A DNA stretch of 64,000 nucleotides from Cacajao melanocephalus (lineage: Eukaryota > Chordata > Mammalia > Primates > Pitheciidae), in the NCBI GenBank assembly GCA_963573385.1, contig CAUYLG010063017.1:62001-126000 (forward strand), in the 5' to 3' direction. A program made the translations under genes and the position numbers. Shown piece after piece: positions 1 through 62,684 of the stretch (its first letter is position 1; the number at the start of each line of letters is the position of its first letter). The notes beneath the pieces were generated by a model, which saw only the letters and a list, made by a program, of their open reading frames with translations, was not told the DNA's origin and made no database searches.

Positions 1-33
1 TAGGATTACAGGCATGAGCCACCGCACCTGGCC
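1..33 (-). mobile_element. Alu end fragment (minus)
   Basis: Reverse complement of an Alu 5' end, cut by the window edge. Confidence 0.85.
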
Positions 34-398
34 TTACACTTCTTTTTTACACAGAAGGTAATATACTACATTTTTTTCACTTCATAACATGTCTTGGAGA
101 TCTTTCATGAGTACACTGAGAGCTTCCTCATTCTTTTTTGTAGCCACATAATATTCTATTGTATGCTTGTGTTGTTGTGTTTAGCCAGTTTTAAATTATA
201 GACACTTCAATTACTTTCAGTCTTTTGCTAATGTAAATAATATAATGAATAAATAATACACATATCATTTCACATGTATGCAAGTTTATTTGTAGGATAA
301 ATCACCAGAAACGTAAATATTGGGTCAATGTGTATATTCATTTTTGTTTATTTTTGTTCTTTTAGATTTTTGCAGAGACTTGGAACAGTTTTTGTTTG

Positions 399-1008
<610 letters not shown>

Positions 1009-1216
1009 TGACAAATTGCCCTCCATAAGTATTGTACCAATTTATATTTACATAATCTATTAGCATGCCTGTTTTCCTAGTCTTGCCAAAAGACTGTTTT
1101 ATCACACATTTGAGTTTTGGTCAATCTGATAAACATAAATTGATACTTCAGTTTAAATTTGCACGTCTCTTATTACAAGTGACCCGAGCATCTCCCTGAG
1201 TTTAAGAACCAGTTGT

Positions 1217-1520
1217 GGCCGGGCGCAGTGGCTCACGCCTGTAATTCCAACACTGTGGGAGGCTGAGGCAGGTGGATCACCTGAGGTCAGGAGTTCAAGA
1301 CCAGCCTGGCCAACATATAGTAAAACCCTGTCTCTACTAAAAAATACAAAAATTAGGGGGACATGGTGGCACATGCCTGCAGTCCCAGCTACTTAGGAAG
1401 CTGAGGCAGGAGAATCACTTGAACCCAGGAGGCAGAGGTTGCAGTGAGCAGAGATCATGCCACTGTACTCTTGCCTGGGTGAAAGAGCAAGATTCTGTCT
1501 CAAAAAAAAAAAAAAAAAAA
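1217..1520 (+). mobile_element. Alu (plus) with clear target duplication
   Basis: Full length, starting GGCCGGGCGCAG. The duplication AGAACCAGTTGT lies at 1205-1216 and 1521-1532. Confidence 0.95.
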
Positions 1521-1835
1521 AGAACCAGTTGTATTCTGTGAATTGTCCCTTCGTATGCTTTGCTCACTTTTCAATTGGGATAGTTGTTTTTTTTCTGATC
1601 CATTTGTACATGTTCTTTATATATTCAAGGACTTAGCTCTTTGTATATGCTCTGAATTGAAGATTTCCCTAATTTGCTGTTTGTCTTTTGGCTTGACTTT
1701 GGTGGACATGTGTGTATCCCATGCAGAAGGCTTTGGCTTATTTGTTTTGTTCTTTATCAGCCTTTTCTTTTATGACTTCTAAATTTTGAGTCATAGAAAT
1801 ATTTGCACCACTTTAAGGTAATGAAAGAGTTTGTA

Positions 1836-2192
1836 CTAGTTTGTTCTCATGCTGCTAATAAAGACGTACCTGAGACTGGGTAATTTATAAAGGAGAGGTT
1901 TGACTCACAGTTTCACATGGCTGAGGATGTCTCACAATCATGGTGGAAGGCAAATGAGGAGCAAAGTCACGTCTTACCTGGTGGCAGGCAAGAGAATGTA
2001 TGTAGGGGAACTTCCCTTTATAAAACCATCAGATCTTGTAAGACATATTCACTATCTTGAGAATAGCATGGGAAAGACCTGTTCCCATGATTCAATTATC
2101 TCCCACTGGGTCCCTCCCACAACACATGGTAATTATGGGAGCTACAATTCAAGATGAGATTTTGGTGGGGACACAGCCAAACCATACCAGAG
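1836..2192 (-). mobile_element. Solo LTR of the ERVL-MaLR group (THE1/MST-like)
   Basis: The reverse complement begins like a THE1 LTR (TGGTATGGTTTGGCTGTGTC) and contains the typical segment around GATGGTTTTATAAAGG. No internal retroviral sequence is attached. Confidence 0.8.
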
Positions 2193-2220
2193 GTCTTCTT
2201 AATGGTTTACATTTTTACTT

Positions 2221-2514
<294 letters not shown>

Positions 2515-2644
2515 ACATTTTTTACTTTCAATCTTTCATCCATTTGAAATTTATCTTAGCATATGGTATGGGGTACAAAACCCATCTATATATTCATTCA
2601 CATTGTTTTAATTACTAACAATTTATTTCATTTCATTTATTTAT

Positions 2645-2770
2645 TTATTTAGAGGCAGAGGGTCTCACTATGTTGCCCAGACCAGCCTCAAACTCCTGGT
2701 CTCAAGCAGTCCTCCCACCTCAGCCTTTGAGCAGCTGGGACTAGAGTTAGGTACCACCAAGCCCAGCTAA
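2645..2770 (-). mobile_element. Alu monomer fragment (minus), old
   Basis: A single arm of AluJ/monomer type after a TTTA repeat (2636-2652). Confidence 0.7.
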
Positions 2771-2862
2771 TGAATCATATATTCAGGGGTGTCAAATCTT
2801 TTGGCTTCCCTGGGCCATTTTGGAAGAATTGTCTTGGGCCACACATAAAATACACTAACACT

Positions 2863-3152
2863 GGCTGGGTGCAGTGGCTCACACCTGTAATCCCAGCACT
2901 CTGGGAGGCCAAGACAGGTGGATCATTTGAGGTCAGGAGTTTGAGAACAGCTTGGCCAAAATGGTGAAACATTGTCCCTACTAAAAATACAAAAATTAGC
3001 TGGGTGTTGTGGCAAGTGCCTGGAGTCCCAGCTACTACGGAGACTGAGGCAGAAGAATCACTTGAACCTGGGAGACAGAGGTTGCAGTGAGCCAAGTTGG
3101 TGCCGCACTCCAGCCTGGGTGACAGAGTGAGACTCTGTATCAAAAAAAAAAA
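2863..3152 (+). mobile_element. Alu (plus) inside the hAT relic
   Basis: Flanked by the duplication ATACACTAACACT (ending at 2862 and 3165). Confidence 0.9.
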
Positions 3153-3184
3153 ATACACTAACACTAGCAATAGCTAATGAGCTA

Positions 3185-3203
3185 ACAACAACAACAACAA
3201 CAA
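3185..3203 (+). repeat. (CAA)n microsatellite
   Basis: About six ACA/CAA units within the hAT relic. Confidence 0.85.
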
Positions 3204-3485
3204 GAAAACAAAATCTTATAATGTTTTAAGAAAGTTTATGAATTTGTCTTGGTCTGCATTCATAGTTGTCCTGGGCCACGTGTGGCCCACAGGCTGTGGA
3301 TTGGACAAGTTTGATGCATATGAATAGCTGGTGGGGCTTGCTGCCCCTCACTGATGTTCTTTTTCAAGCTTTTCTGGCTGTTCTTCTTTTCAACTAAACA
3401 TCACGATACATTTACAAAGTTGTCTTCCTTTCTAAGAACCTTTCAAGTCTTTTCATTTTTACAAGTCTAATTTCAGGTCTTTTAA

Positions 3486-3819
<334 letters not shown>

Positions 3820-4050
3820 AAGTAGTTAAAACTTTATAAGGTCAATTAATCAAAGGACTTGATAAGTTCAGGAATATGATAAGGAATGGAAATGCTAGTA
3901 GAATGAGTGAGCTGGAAGGATTTCTCATTGGGAAATACCATCAGGTCTAGTTTCTTAGGACTTTCCATTTTCTTGGCTTATCAGCTTATCTTCACTTTAA
4001 AGTCTCTGACCACGAGCTCAACCTGTATTTTCTTTCAATTTTAAAAATCT

Positions 4051-4187
4051 GGGCGAGGCAAGGTGGCTCACGCCCTGTAATCCCAGCACTTTGGGAGGCC
4101 GAGACAAGCGGATCACCTGAGGTCAGGAGTTCAAGACCAGCCTGACCAACATGGAGAAACCTGGTCTCTTATTAAAAAAAAAAAAAA
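4051..4187 (+). mobile_element. Alu left monomer (plus)
   Basis: Single arm ending in an A-run at 4174-4186. Confidence 0.8.
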
Positions 4188-4299
4188 TCTGCTTTCCTTT
4201 AGTCTACTTCTTGTGTCTAATTGTGCTTAGTGTTTTTTTTTTTCCTTTGGTTAATATGAATTCCAGGAGGCATAATTTATTAGTTCTCATGTAAATTCT

Positions 4300-4905
<606 letters not shown>

Positions 4906-6125
4906 TCCTACTGAGCACCTTTTATATGCCAGATTATAGTTCCACTGTTGGCCATACAATAATAAACAGTCCCTCCTCTTAGAAAACTCAGGCTATTTTG
5001 CTCCCTCTCACCCCTACCCACTTCAATAAGCTGGTCTAGAAAGCTCAGTCTAAAGGGGGAAGAGCCATGCAATGTGATAAGCGCTACAACAGAGGTACAT
5101 ACTTTATCCACTCTTTCCATGTCTTATGTCCTTCATGGAATTCAGTTATTTAATTTTATCTGGTTATTGTTCTCCCCTCTCCTTCAGTTTAAAAAAAGCC
5201 GTCTTGATGAGGACAAGTCTCACCAAAAACATTCTAATTGTGAAATTCAGAGTGGTACAAAGGAGACTGGAAACTTCCCAAACAGGGAAAATGGCAAGTA
5301 AAGGCCAGGGTCAGGAAGGAGCAGGGCCTACTTAGAACACTAAGAAAGCCAGCTTGTGGGGAGCAGCCACTGGAAGATAAGTTTGGAAAGGCAAGGTGAC
5401 ACCAGATCTAGATTACAGATTGCTCAAAAAGCCAGGCTGAGACAAGTGCCTGAGCCACTAGACAAGGACCTATGGTAAATGATCAACTGACTGATAAGAT
5501 AAAAATGTTATTTGAAGATCAGGCACGCAGTGATGCTTCAGAAAGGCTGAAATTAGAAGATTCTGAAGGTTGGAAGGCTAGGGAGGTACAGCAGACACCT
5601 ACTGAGAAGTCACATTTGAGGCACTGGAGGTAAGGAAATGAAAGCCAGTCCCTGCCTTTGAGAAGCTCACAATCAATTAGGAGAGACAAATGAACAACAA
5701 AAATGTGGTGTAACAGATATGATGACACGGATTTGTGGTAAATGTAAACCTGGGAGAGACAACATAGGATGAAAGGGAGGAGTTTAATTTAGTATGAAAA
5801 GGAAGGCATAAGGCAAGGAAGTGCATACAGCTGGTAAACTCCATGACTTCAACCTCACCTGCTGAAACAGTTGTGAAGAAAGGGAAAGAGAACTTTAAAG
5901 GGCAAGGTAATGGCTTGGAACAGCTTACTGGGGCTATGAACCAAGCAGCTAATGAAGGAGAAAGAGGAATGTTCTCTTAAGGTTGATCAGGCCAGAGGGC
6001 ATGGTTATGTAATGAGCCAGGTCCAGGTCCGTTTACTTCCAGGATTCTCTCTAAACCTCATCAGTTATAAAACTGAAGAAAGCAATGGTCTACGTTGGCA
6101 GGCCAAGAAGGGGGCTTGAGAACTA
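4906..6125. other. Gene-free stretch, mostly unrecognised
   Basis: No supported gene. The segments near 4910-5120 and 5625-5745 resemble diverged L2/MIR-age sequence. The rest is unremarkable. Confidence 0.5.
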
Positions 6126-7755
<1,630 letters not shown>

Positions 7756-7787
7756 GGGATTACAGGTGTGAGCTACCATGCCCAGCC
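7756..7787 (-). mobile_element. Alu end fragment (minus)
   Basis: Only the final 32 bases of a minus Alu (GGGATTACAGG... to CAGCC). It marks the broken 3' end of the GLRX5 pseudogene. Confidence 0.75.
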
Positions 7788-7798
7788 TTAATTTGTTA

Positions 7799-8290
<492 letters not shown>

Positions 8291-8367
8291 TCAATCCATG
8301 GACAAAGCAGCCATAGACATAAGCAGAAGTCACAGCAGCACAGCCAGCTGGGGGCAGAGTTTGCTGA

Positions 8368-8537
8368 CCTCTGGTCTAGAGCAGTGGTGCCTGCTTCTGG
8401 CTACATATGAGAATCACTCCAGAGGCCCATGAAACCACTAATGCTCAGGCTCCACCCCCATATTCTGAATTAAAAATAAAAGAAAACCTACTGGGTGATT
8501 CTGATGTGCACTGTGGGCTGAAAACAGCTGTTCTAGA
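8368..8537. mobile_element. MER5A-like hAT-Charlie MITE
   Basis: Starts near AGAGCAGTGGTGCC and carries GAGAATCACTCCAGAGG and GGTGATTCTGATGTGCA, as in MER5 elements. Identity is from memory. Confidence 0.6.
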
Positions 8538-8711
8538 AGGAGAACTGTACATTGTAGCCTCTCAGGAAACTGCTAGAATTTTGCATCTGGGGAGTGGTAG
8601 GGGGAGCGGATGAATGCTAGGAGAAATGATGATCCAGGGCTCAATTGAGGTCTAGATAAAGATTAGAACTGTTTTCAGTCCACCTGGACAAATTAATTAC
8701 TTCCAATACTT

Positions 8712-10040
8712 TGATTAAATGCTCTTTATTTGATACTTGTGTGTGTACAACACTATAAGGAATTGCCCAAAGGTGGCCATTAAGGGGCCAGGAGGTGGCA
8801 ATCAGTAAGGCGCCTCCTGCCTAAGCCTCTTTCTCCAACCATTCTCTATAGGCCCCAGCGTAGTGGCGGGCCCTGTGGAGACAAAGAAGGGTGAGAGACG
8901 GACAGGCCCGGCAGGCCTGACAGGCAGTCCCCATCACTTCCCAGCTAGCAGCCACACCTCCCATACCCAGTGTATCCAAGGTCGCGGGCCAGCTGTGTAG
9001 CCTGGAGGCCCCGCTTGCCCATCCGACAGAAGAAAACGAGATGCTCATCTTCGAGCTTTGGCTTCTCAGCGGAGTACAAAGCTTGGAAGGCCGCTGGCTC
9101 CATCTGCAGAGCACTCTCCAACTCGGACACTGGAGTAGTGGAGAGGGTAAGAAGGGAAAGCCGGCAGTTTGGCACTCAGGTTCGGAAGCTGGCCTGGAAA
9201 GGCTGGGTCCTGGGGGCCCCCAAACAACATATGATAGCCATCCCCTACCACTACCCCGATTTCAAGGACCAGAAACCAACAACTTTTGAATGCGAGCCAC
9301 TTCCCTAGCCGTGAGGAGGCGGGGCGGGATGCTCCCTCAGGCGTCCCGGATCCGGAAGCGATCTTTCCTACCTCTGGGAGGTCAAGAGAGGCTGGTCTGC
9401 CCCTCTCCTATCCGCCTGCTGTACCCTCAAACTGGATGGGCCAGTTCCACTGCCAGGATCCGCAATCAGTCCTTCCTACGGAAGCTGAGGGCTGGCTCCC
9501 GGGAATGCAAGACCCCCATAACCAGTGCCTTCCCCATTCCATCCTAAGTGAGGTCCCATTGGCAAAGACTCCCCTGGACGGTCTCTACTCCACCACCTGG
9601 GCGTCCCCTCTCCACCCCATACCCGGGATGTTGAGCGCCCCAGGAATGGTCCCAGCTGCCGCCTCCTCCCGAGAGCGCACGTCGAAGAGCCGGGCCCGGC
9701 CCGAGGCTAGGAGTGAACGGAGCTCAGGGAGCGAGACCGTGGGCGCTGCGGAAGGGGCACGACAGACTTCAGGAGAGGGGGCCTAGAAGTCACGGCCGCC
9801 ACAGCGCCCCCTCACCTGGCAGCGCCCCTCCGCAGTAGGGCGTGCACGAGGACCCCTTGGCTACGCCCCTTCTCTCCCCCCTCGCCGCCCCCCGCCGCCA
9901 CGCCGCAATCCAGGGGGCCACGAGGACCGCGCACGGCTCCAGGCATCCCCCGCAAGTACCTCCAGCCATGGTGTATGCGGCGACCGCTAGTCTCTCGAGC
10001 GCAGGCCCGGCCTGTCCCCTCAGCACCCGCAGCATCTCCC
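8712..10040 (-). CDS. TSTD1: TSTD1, single-domain rhodanese (thiosulfate sulfurtransferase-like), 4 exons
   Basis: Coding exons in transcript order are 9969-9960, 9745-9623, 9129-8967 and 8872-8821. They total 348 nt, giving 115 residues plus stop, the length I know for the human protein. The ATG at 9969 starts MAG, and every junction is GT-AG. The protein is one rhodanese domain with the active-site loop CRMGKRG, whose Cys79 is the expected persulfide-carrying residue. The family member in human moves sulfane sulfur from thiosulfate to glutathione in the cytosol (established knowledge). The frame is intact and nothing suggests a pseudogene. Compared with human as I remember it, residues 80, 94, 103 and 115 are Arg, Asp, His and Ala instead of Gln, Ser, Asn and Ser. 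The promoter is CpG-rich and lies only about 0.3 kb beyond the USF1 3' end. The outer UTR limits are estimates. Confidence 0.95.
8725..8730 (-). terminator. TSTD1: TSTD1 poly(A) signal
   Basis: The hexamer AATAAA on the minus strand lies about 90 bases past the TSTD1 stop codon at 8821-8823. Cleavage is expected near 8710. Confidence 0.8.
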
Positions 10041-10120
10041 AGTCACTGAGACCGGATCCGGAAGCAAGGGCACCGCCTCCCGCACCGCCCCCGCAGCACC
10101 TGTTCCCGGCGCCTCTAGCA
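9640..10120 (-). promoter_or_regulatory. TSTD1: TSTD1 CpG-rich promoter and first exons
   Basis: This GC-rich, CpG-containing stretch covers exons 1-2 and the presumed start site near 10,040. No TATA box is evident. It lies between USF1 3' sequence and the TSTD1 coding start. Confidence 0.65.
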
Positions 10121-10319
10121 CCTTCCCACCGCAGAAGTACTTATATTCTCCAGCGTAAGCCATAAACGACACACCGGTCTGGCCTAGGAACCAGGACGCA
10201 GGGTAATGAGCACAGGAGCAGCACCCCACCCTGAACTTGCCCCAGCCCTAACTGGTCAAAGAGCAATGTGCCCCTCCCTTTCAGCCTGTGGCCCACAAAA
10301 GGAAGAAAAACAAACAACT

Positions 10320-16660
<6,341 letters not shown>

Positions 16661-17214
16661 TGAGGGGCGGAAGTGTCGCCCTCGGCCCGCCCATAAACTC
16701 AAACTCTGAGCCGCCGCACTTCCGCTAGCTCCATCTTGATGAGAGCTGAAGGTTGTCAATGCTTGTGGGTTTTCTCTGAAGCCGAAAAGAAGCCGTGTCC
16801 TGGAGAATGTAGCTGAAGTTCTGGCCACTTTCGACAAGAACGGGAAAGAGACAACTAACTTGTACTAACATCTTAGTCCTGGGCAGGGCATTTTTTCATT
16901 CCAGAAAAAAAGAATGAGAGTCCCGCTGAGATCAAGGGAGGGACGTCCGACGGAGGCGCCATCTTTAACAAGGGCTATTTGGGAGGCCATCTTGGCTCAG
17001 GGCGTCTTTTTGAAGGGTTATTTGCTAGAGATTACGACCTGTCGGGGTACGCATAGATCTGGGTATATTCCTTGTTAATTCGCATCAGCAATTACTCCCC
17101 AAAGACCCCAAGGCTTCTAGTTTTCTAAAGGCTCACACTTTATGTGACAGAATCTTGATTCCCATTCTTCTCAATCAAGATCTTTACCCTGAATGGATTT
17201 GGAGTAGTGTGGTA

Positions 17215-17465
17215 CAATCGGAAGAATTCAAACTTGGGGGCCAGGCAAATCCGGGTTTCAAACCCATCTCTGCCACTTCTTACCTCTGAGATCTTTGACA
17301 AACATTTTGACTTAGTTAAGCCTTGGTTTCCTCATCTGTAAATTGGAGATACCAGCACCAACCTTCCAGAATTATGTGGATTAAATAAAATCAAGGACAT
17401 AGATTCTGTGAGCACAGGATACTTAGCCCAGTTCCTGGCATATAATGAGCATTATATAAATATGT
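17215..17465 (+). mobile_element. MIR (plus) between USF1 and ARHGAP30
   Basis: Near full length, with CATCTCTGCCACTT and TTTCCTCATCTGTAAA in MIR order. Confidence 0.8.
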
Positions 17466-17664
17466 TTCTCTTCCCCATTTCCTGACCACCATGAACCTAG
17501 CTCTAGTTTCTAACCGCTAGTCTCCATGACAACTGAGGAAGAGCGCCCAAACAGCAAGAATAAAAAGAATGTTTTGCCGAATATATGAAAATATAATACC
17601 AAAAAAAAAAGAAAATGTAATACCTATCATCAAAGACTTTATTTAATAAGAATGATGAGACGCC

Positions 17665-38654
<20,990 letters not shown>

Positions 38655-38857
38655 ACCCATTGCTTGGACTTCGTTCATTGGTCAGGGGAGGTGATGTCAG
38701 AGCCCTGGGGTGGGGTGATGGTGTCTGGGGTGTGAGCAGGTGACTGATTCCCTTAGAGACCAGAATTCTTGGGTCCAAGTTAGAGACCCGGGGCTTGCCT
38801 GGGAGCAAGGTGACACAGGGATGTAAAAAGCACACTCACAAGGGAGGCTGCCTGGGC

Positions 38858-38990
38858 TCTGCCTGATGAGCCTAGCACCTGTCAAATCACGTGACTTCAC
38901 TGAGCCTCAGTTTCCACACCTAGGAAAATGAAGGGAGCGAACTAACGGACCTTTAAATCCTCCCACCTCCAACAGTCTGTAAAACTCATT
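38858..38990 (+). mobile_element. MIR (plus) near ARHGAP30 start
   Basis: GACTTCACTGAGCCTCAGTTTCC fits the MIR core. The CACGTG E-box lies in it. Confidence 0.6.
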
Positions 38991-39085
38991 TAACTTGAGT
39001 TTCAGTTTGTTTACCTGTAAGAAACGTACATTGCTGCCTATTTCACGTAGCTGTTGTTGAGTCTCCAGTACAATAAAGAATTCAG

Positions 39086-39417
<332 letters not shown>

Positions 39418-39639
39418 CTAAGGCACTAGCTTTCCTGGAAAAGGTTCTTAGCTCCACTCTCCTACCTGGGGACTGTCAGACACAGACAAAGGCCTTGTGG
39501 AGGCCAATTCTTTCCCTTTCCCTCCCAGCTACAGGCATCCTAAGTCCTCCTACTTGGGACTACGGGAAGGATGGTCCTGAGACAGAGAGTGTGTGACTCA
39601 GAGCTTACACAGTTCAAGGGGCAAGACAGGAACCAGACA

Positions 39640-58888
<19,249 letters not shown>

Positions 58889-59354
58889 TCCGTGGTCATT
58901 TTACCCATTTTACTCCAAGGTGATTGTACAAGACCACATGTCTGGATTTTGCAAAGACAATCTTAATTTTAAGCACTCTGGCCCTGTATTCCTATAAGTA
59001 CTTTCATCCTTGTCAGACCATGTGCTTCCCTTCTGAATGCATCAAATGAGACTGCCAAGTTACACCAAACCTTACTGGCCTCCCTGGGATAGCCAGAGGA
59101 AGAGGGCGTATTCTGAGCCCACTGAAAATTTAGTGAAGGGGAGGGGCAAGATCACTGGCAGACTAAGACTAAAAAAAAAGAACCAGGTAAATATAGTGAT
59201 AGACGTGGGAGAAGAAAAAAACATAGATTAAAGTTCTACAATAGGACCCTTCCATCTGGAGGAGGCGGAAAGGAGGAATAAAGAAGCCATAAGGAAGGGT
59301 CGTTCCATGAGGATTTTCTACCACCACCAGCACACCAACTCGACCTGTAAGACA
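58889..59354. other. Intergenic, nothing recognised
   Basis: Unique sequence upstream of NECTIN4. Confidence 0.4.
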
Positions 59355-59600
59355 CTTATTCATCTTTCAAAGGCAACCTCAAATGCCACATCTTCGTGAA
59401 GCCTTCTCTGCTCCTCCCATCCAAATTAATCTTTCTTCTATTCTTCCTCAGCCTTTGCTAGTCCTTTTATTATAGCTTATGTGCTCATAATTTGTGCACA
59501 TCTTATCTCCTTAACTAAATTGTAAGCTTCAAGTCAAAAAACATTGATTGAGGCCTGCTGTGTGCCAGGGATTCGGTAAATGTATTAAATGGTGGGACAG
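59355..59600 (+). mobile_element. L2 fragment (plus)
   Basis: GTGAAGCCTTCTCTGCTCC, AAATTGTAAGCTTCAAG and CTGTGTGCCAGGGATTCGG are L2-like. Confidence 0.55.
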
Positions 59601-60960
59601 GGCAAGAGTTGTAGCCTGTGAACGCCTTAAAAGTTGGGCCTGTTTTGTAATCTCGTCTCAGTCTTCCATGCTAGGACAGGCCACAGCATTTCCTGGGAAC
59701 TGAAGAAATTTTGGTGAAGGCCTGAATTTCTGAATAAACGAGCTGTCCAGATGGAAAAAGTGGTGAAGTAGCATCAGCAAAGCAGAGATCCTGACTGGCC
59801 GTGAGTTATACTCCTGAATGAGGGTTGTGACCTGGACTTTATCCCTGTCACTGGACTGTGACCTCAACTCTGGCTCTAGATCCCAACTCTCAGCAATGAC
59901 CATGGCAGTGACCTCTTCTTCAGGGGCTATTTCCTGCAGGTCAGAGGCGCTTAAAGACCAGGCTGGATGCCAGAACTTCCCAGTTTCTCTCCACCTCTAA
60001 CCCCTTCCCCTCTTCAAGTCCCCAGCTGTGCCAAGGGAACAGCCCCACCCAGATGCTGCTTTGAGATCCACTGTGGCAGAGGTGGAGTAGGGCCAGCGGG
60101 AATGGGAGGGGGAGCATCCTGTGTTATAATTATAATTATCACACCTTGGATCCTAGCGCATGCTTTTGGAGGAGCTGCTTTCCTTCCCACGGATTCACCC
60201 CTCCAGGTAGAGGAAGCCACAGGAGAAACTGAGGCATGGGAGTGGGAAAGCAGTTAGATCACAAGATGGGGATCCAATCTCCTTCAGCCTATCCATTCAC
60301 AGTACACCCCTGTGAAAGTGCTACCAGTCAGGACGCCTGTGAACCTCTGGCTGGGCCCCTCAATCACTCACCCTGAGCTCTAGCCATATGGAGCATGGAA
60401 GGGAGGCAGAGCTGTCCAGAGGTGGTCTTAGGGTATAGTCATACTCATTTATTCATGGGTATGTTTGGGTCCCAGTAAACACCAGAGGCAGCCGTGAAGT
60501 AGGCTAAGGGCACCACAGGGCCTGAGAGGAACACTGGAGTCTGGCAGTCCTCTCCAGGCCTTCGACGGAGGTAGGGATCTCTCTCTCCTCCTTTTACAAA
60601 TACGTATCTCAAGTCCCTCTGTCTCCTCCTTCCCTCAGCCCTGTATGTCTCGCAAGGGCCATGCTCTTGGAGAATATGCCCCCGAAGTTAGGCCTTTCCT
60701 ACCCTCTCCTAGGATGAAGGCTGGGGAAGGCATATTCTAGGATGGGGGCTGGAGGGAAATATTGGATGAGGAAGATTTTCAAGACCAATGCTTGGTATCC
60801 TGGTTCGGTTCTCTCTTCCATGTTGAATTCCCATTCCCCACATGCCTCACTCCTATCCTCCTCCCACCCATATGCTGGGCCCTGAGAATGAGAACAATTC
60901 AAGCCATGATAGTGTCTTTATCATGTGTGTTTGTCTGAGTGGCACTGCTGCGTACACACC
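59601..60960. other. Intergenic, no supported gene
   Basis: Unique sequence. Short open frames only, no exon-like signals I would defend. Confidence 0.4.
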
Positions 60961-60967
60961 TGCACCC

Positions 60968-61110
60968 ATGCATTCCTTCAACAGGCATTAAGTGAGTACC
61001 ACTATGTGTCAGGCTCAAGGGAGGAGACCCAGACACATAACACATAGTCCCTGCCCTCAAGGAGCCCTCAATCAGGAGAGACAGACACAGAAACAACTAG
61101 ATCATGCTAT
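60968..61110 (-). mobile_element. L2 3' end (minus)
   Basis: CATTCCTTCAACAGGC, CTATGTGTCAGGCTC and CCCTGCCCTCAAGGAGCCC in reverse L2 order. Confidence 0.7.
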
Positions 61111-62679
61111 ATACCACCAGCATGTGTTCCCTATGTATCTCTGTACACACACATGCTATGCACCTATGTGGGACTGTCTCTGTATGCACAGCAGCGGACG
61201 TTCTTCATCAACTGCATGCATCCAAGCATCCGCTTATACCTGTCTCTGTCCCCATGACAGGCTGCACGCCTCAGCCAAACCGGTTGGAGTGGGTTGTGCT
61301 GAAATTTTTGTTTGTGTCAATGGGACTTGAGGTGAGTCAGGGAGGGACAAGATGGGTGGGGTGGGGTGGGGGAGAAGAAGAGTGAGAGTGAGGGTCAGAT
61401 TGAGTGAGTGGGGGAGGGAGGGAGTGGGCCCCGGTGGGAAGGGGTGGGAGGGAGGGTGAGGTGCAGGAGGATGGGTTGAGGGTAGAAGTAGATGAGAGAG
61501 CTCTTTGGTGAGTAATATCCTGTCTGTCTGCAGTGAGGTCCCAGGTCAGAGAAGAGTCAGAGGCTGGGGAAGAGTCCCTTGTGCTTGGGGAGAGAGGAGG
61601 GTGAAAAATAAATGAGTGGAACTAGTTGGAAGCGTGAGTGTGGATAAAATATTTGTGATCCATTTCTGTACAACTCTGTCTCTGTGATAAGCTATTCCTG
61701 ATCTGCTCATTGCAAACTTTCTGCAGTTTGTACAGAAAGGTGTTGAGGAGCTGATGATGTAGTGAAAGATTACTAATACGGGCCTTGATCCCACCCCCTA
61801 GGACAGAAGCTTCAAAGTCACTCCTCCTGCTCCTCCCTAGGATCACCCGCCTCCATCCATGGAGGTGTGAGCATACCCCCATACAGAACACGGGGGCTCC
61901 AGCAGCTTTTCCTCCCCTGGAAAACACCTTTGCTCCCCTCCAGATGGAGCTTCACTACGTCCAATATCAGGATGGTGGCCTCCTGTTTTCTAGGCAATTA
62001 CGTCAAAACCTTGCCACGTGCTATGTTGTTCTTTGCCTATCCTGTAGGCCCACTGATTCCCCAATACCAGCCCCATCCTTTAATGATAACCACATTTCCT
62101 GATTGCCTAACAACTCTTGGCGCGCAGGGGGCTGAATTTGCTTGTTCCTCGAGGGCCCTAAAGCTGGAGTGTGCCATCCAGGGGAGGAGGCAGCTGAATG
62201 CAAGGCATGTTCAGGTCCTGTTTCTCAGTAGGTCCAGTTGTGTGCAGAGCCCCTTCTCCTTGCTCTCACTCCACGAACTTCCCAAGTTCCCATGAACACA
62301 CTACCACAAAATCTAGGACCAGAGTCTGGGTTAAGGGACAAATGTCTTTGACACTGAGACCCCACTGAGGTCTTCTCTGGGGAAATCCTACTTCCTGAGG
62401 CCCTATGTATTGAAGCTCACTCAGGTCCTCATCAAAAATCAAGACATTATGACTGCCCAGGGGCCCCAAACTGGTGCTACAGTTCTAGAAAGCTGCCAAA
62501 GGGAAGAAGTCTGGCCACTTCTGGAAAGTTCTAAAGCTCCTTGCAGGAAAGACAGATGGCTGGCTCTGTTCAGCTGGAAAAAAAGGGCAGTAACCCAGAG
62601 AGAGAAACACAAAAGTAGAAATGGTGAGAGACAAATCTCAAGGCACAGTGAGAAAAATGGAAACTTAGAGACAGAAAAA
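61111..62679. other. Intergenic, no supported gene
   Basis: Includes a G-rich stretch with GGGTGGGG units at 61,350-61,470; otherwise unremarkable. Confidence 0.4.
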
Positions 62680-62684
62680 TATAC

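Larger units (their letters stand above)
2784..3312. mobile_element. hAT-type DNA transposon relic (MER30-like), split by an Alu
   Basis: Parts 2784-2862 and 3154-3312. It starts CAGGGGTGTCAAATC and ends with GATTGGACAAGTTTG, imperfect inverted ends. The family name is from memory. Confidence 0.55.

Noticed and set aside
1836..2192. A complete endogenous retrovirus
   Set aside because: Only a solo MaLR-type LTR is present, with no internal genes.
9286..9786. A 166-codon open frame on plus across TSTD1 exon 2
   Set aside because: Antisense shadow of GC-rich TSTD1 coding and promoter sequence.
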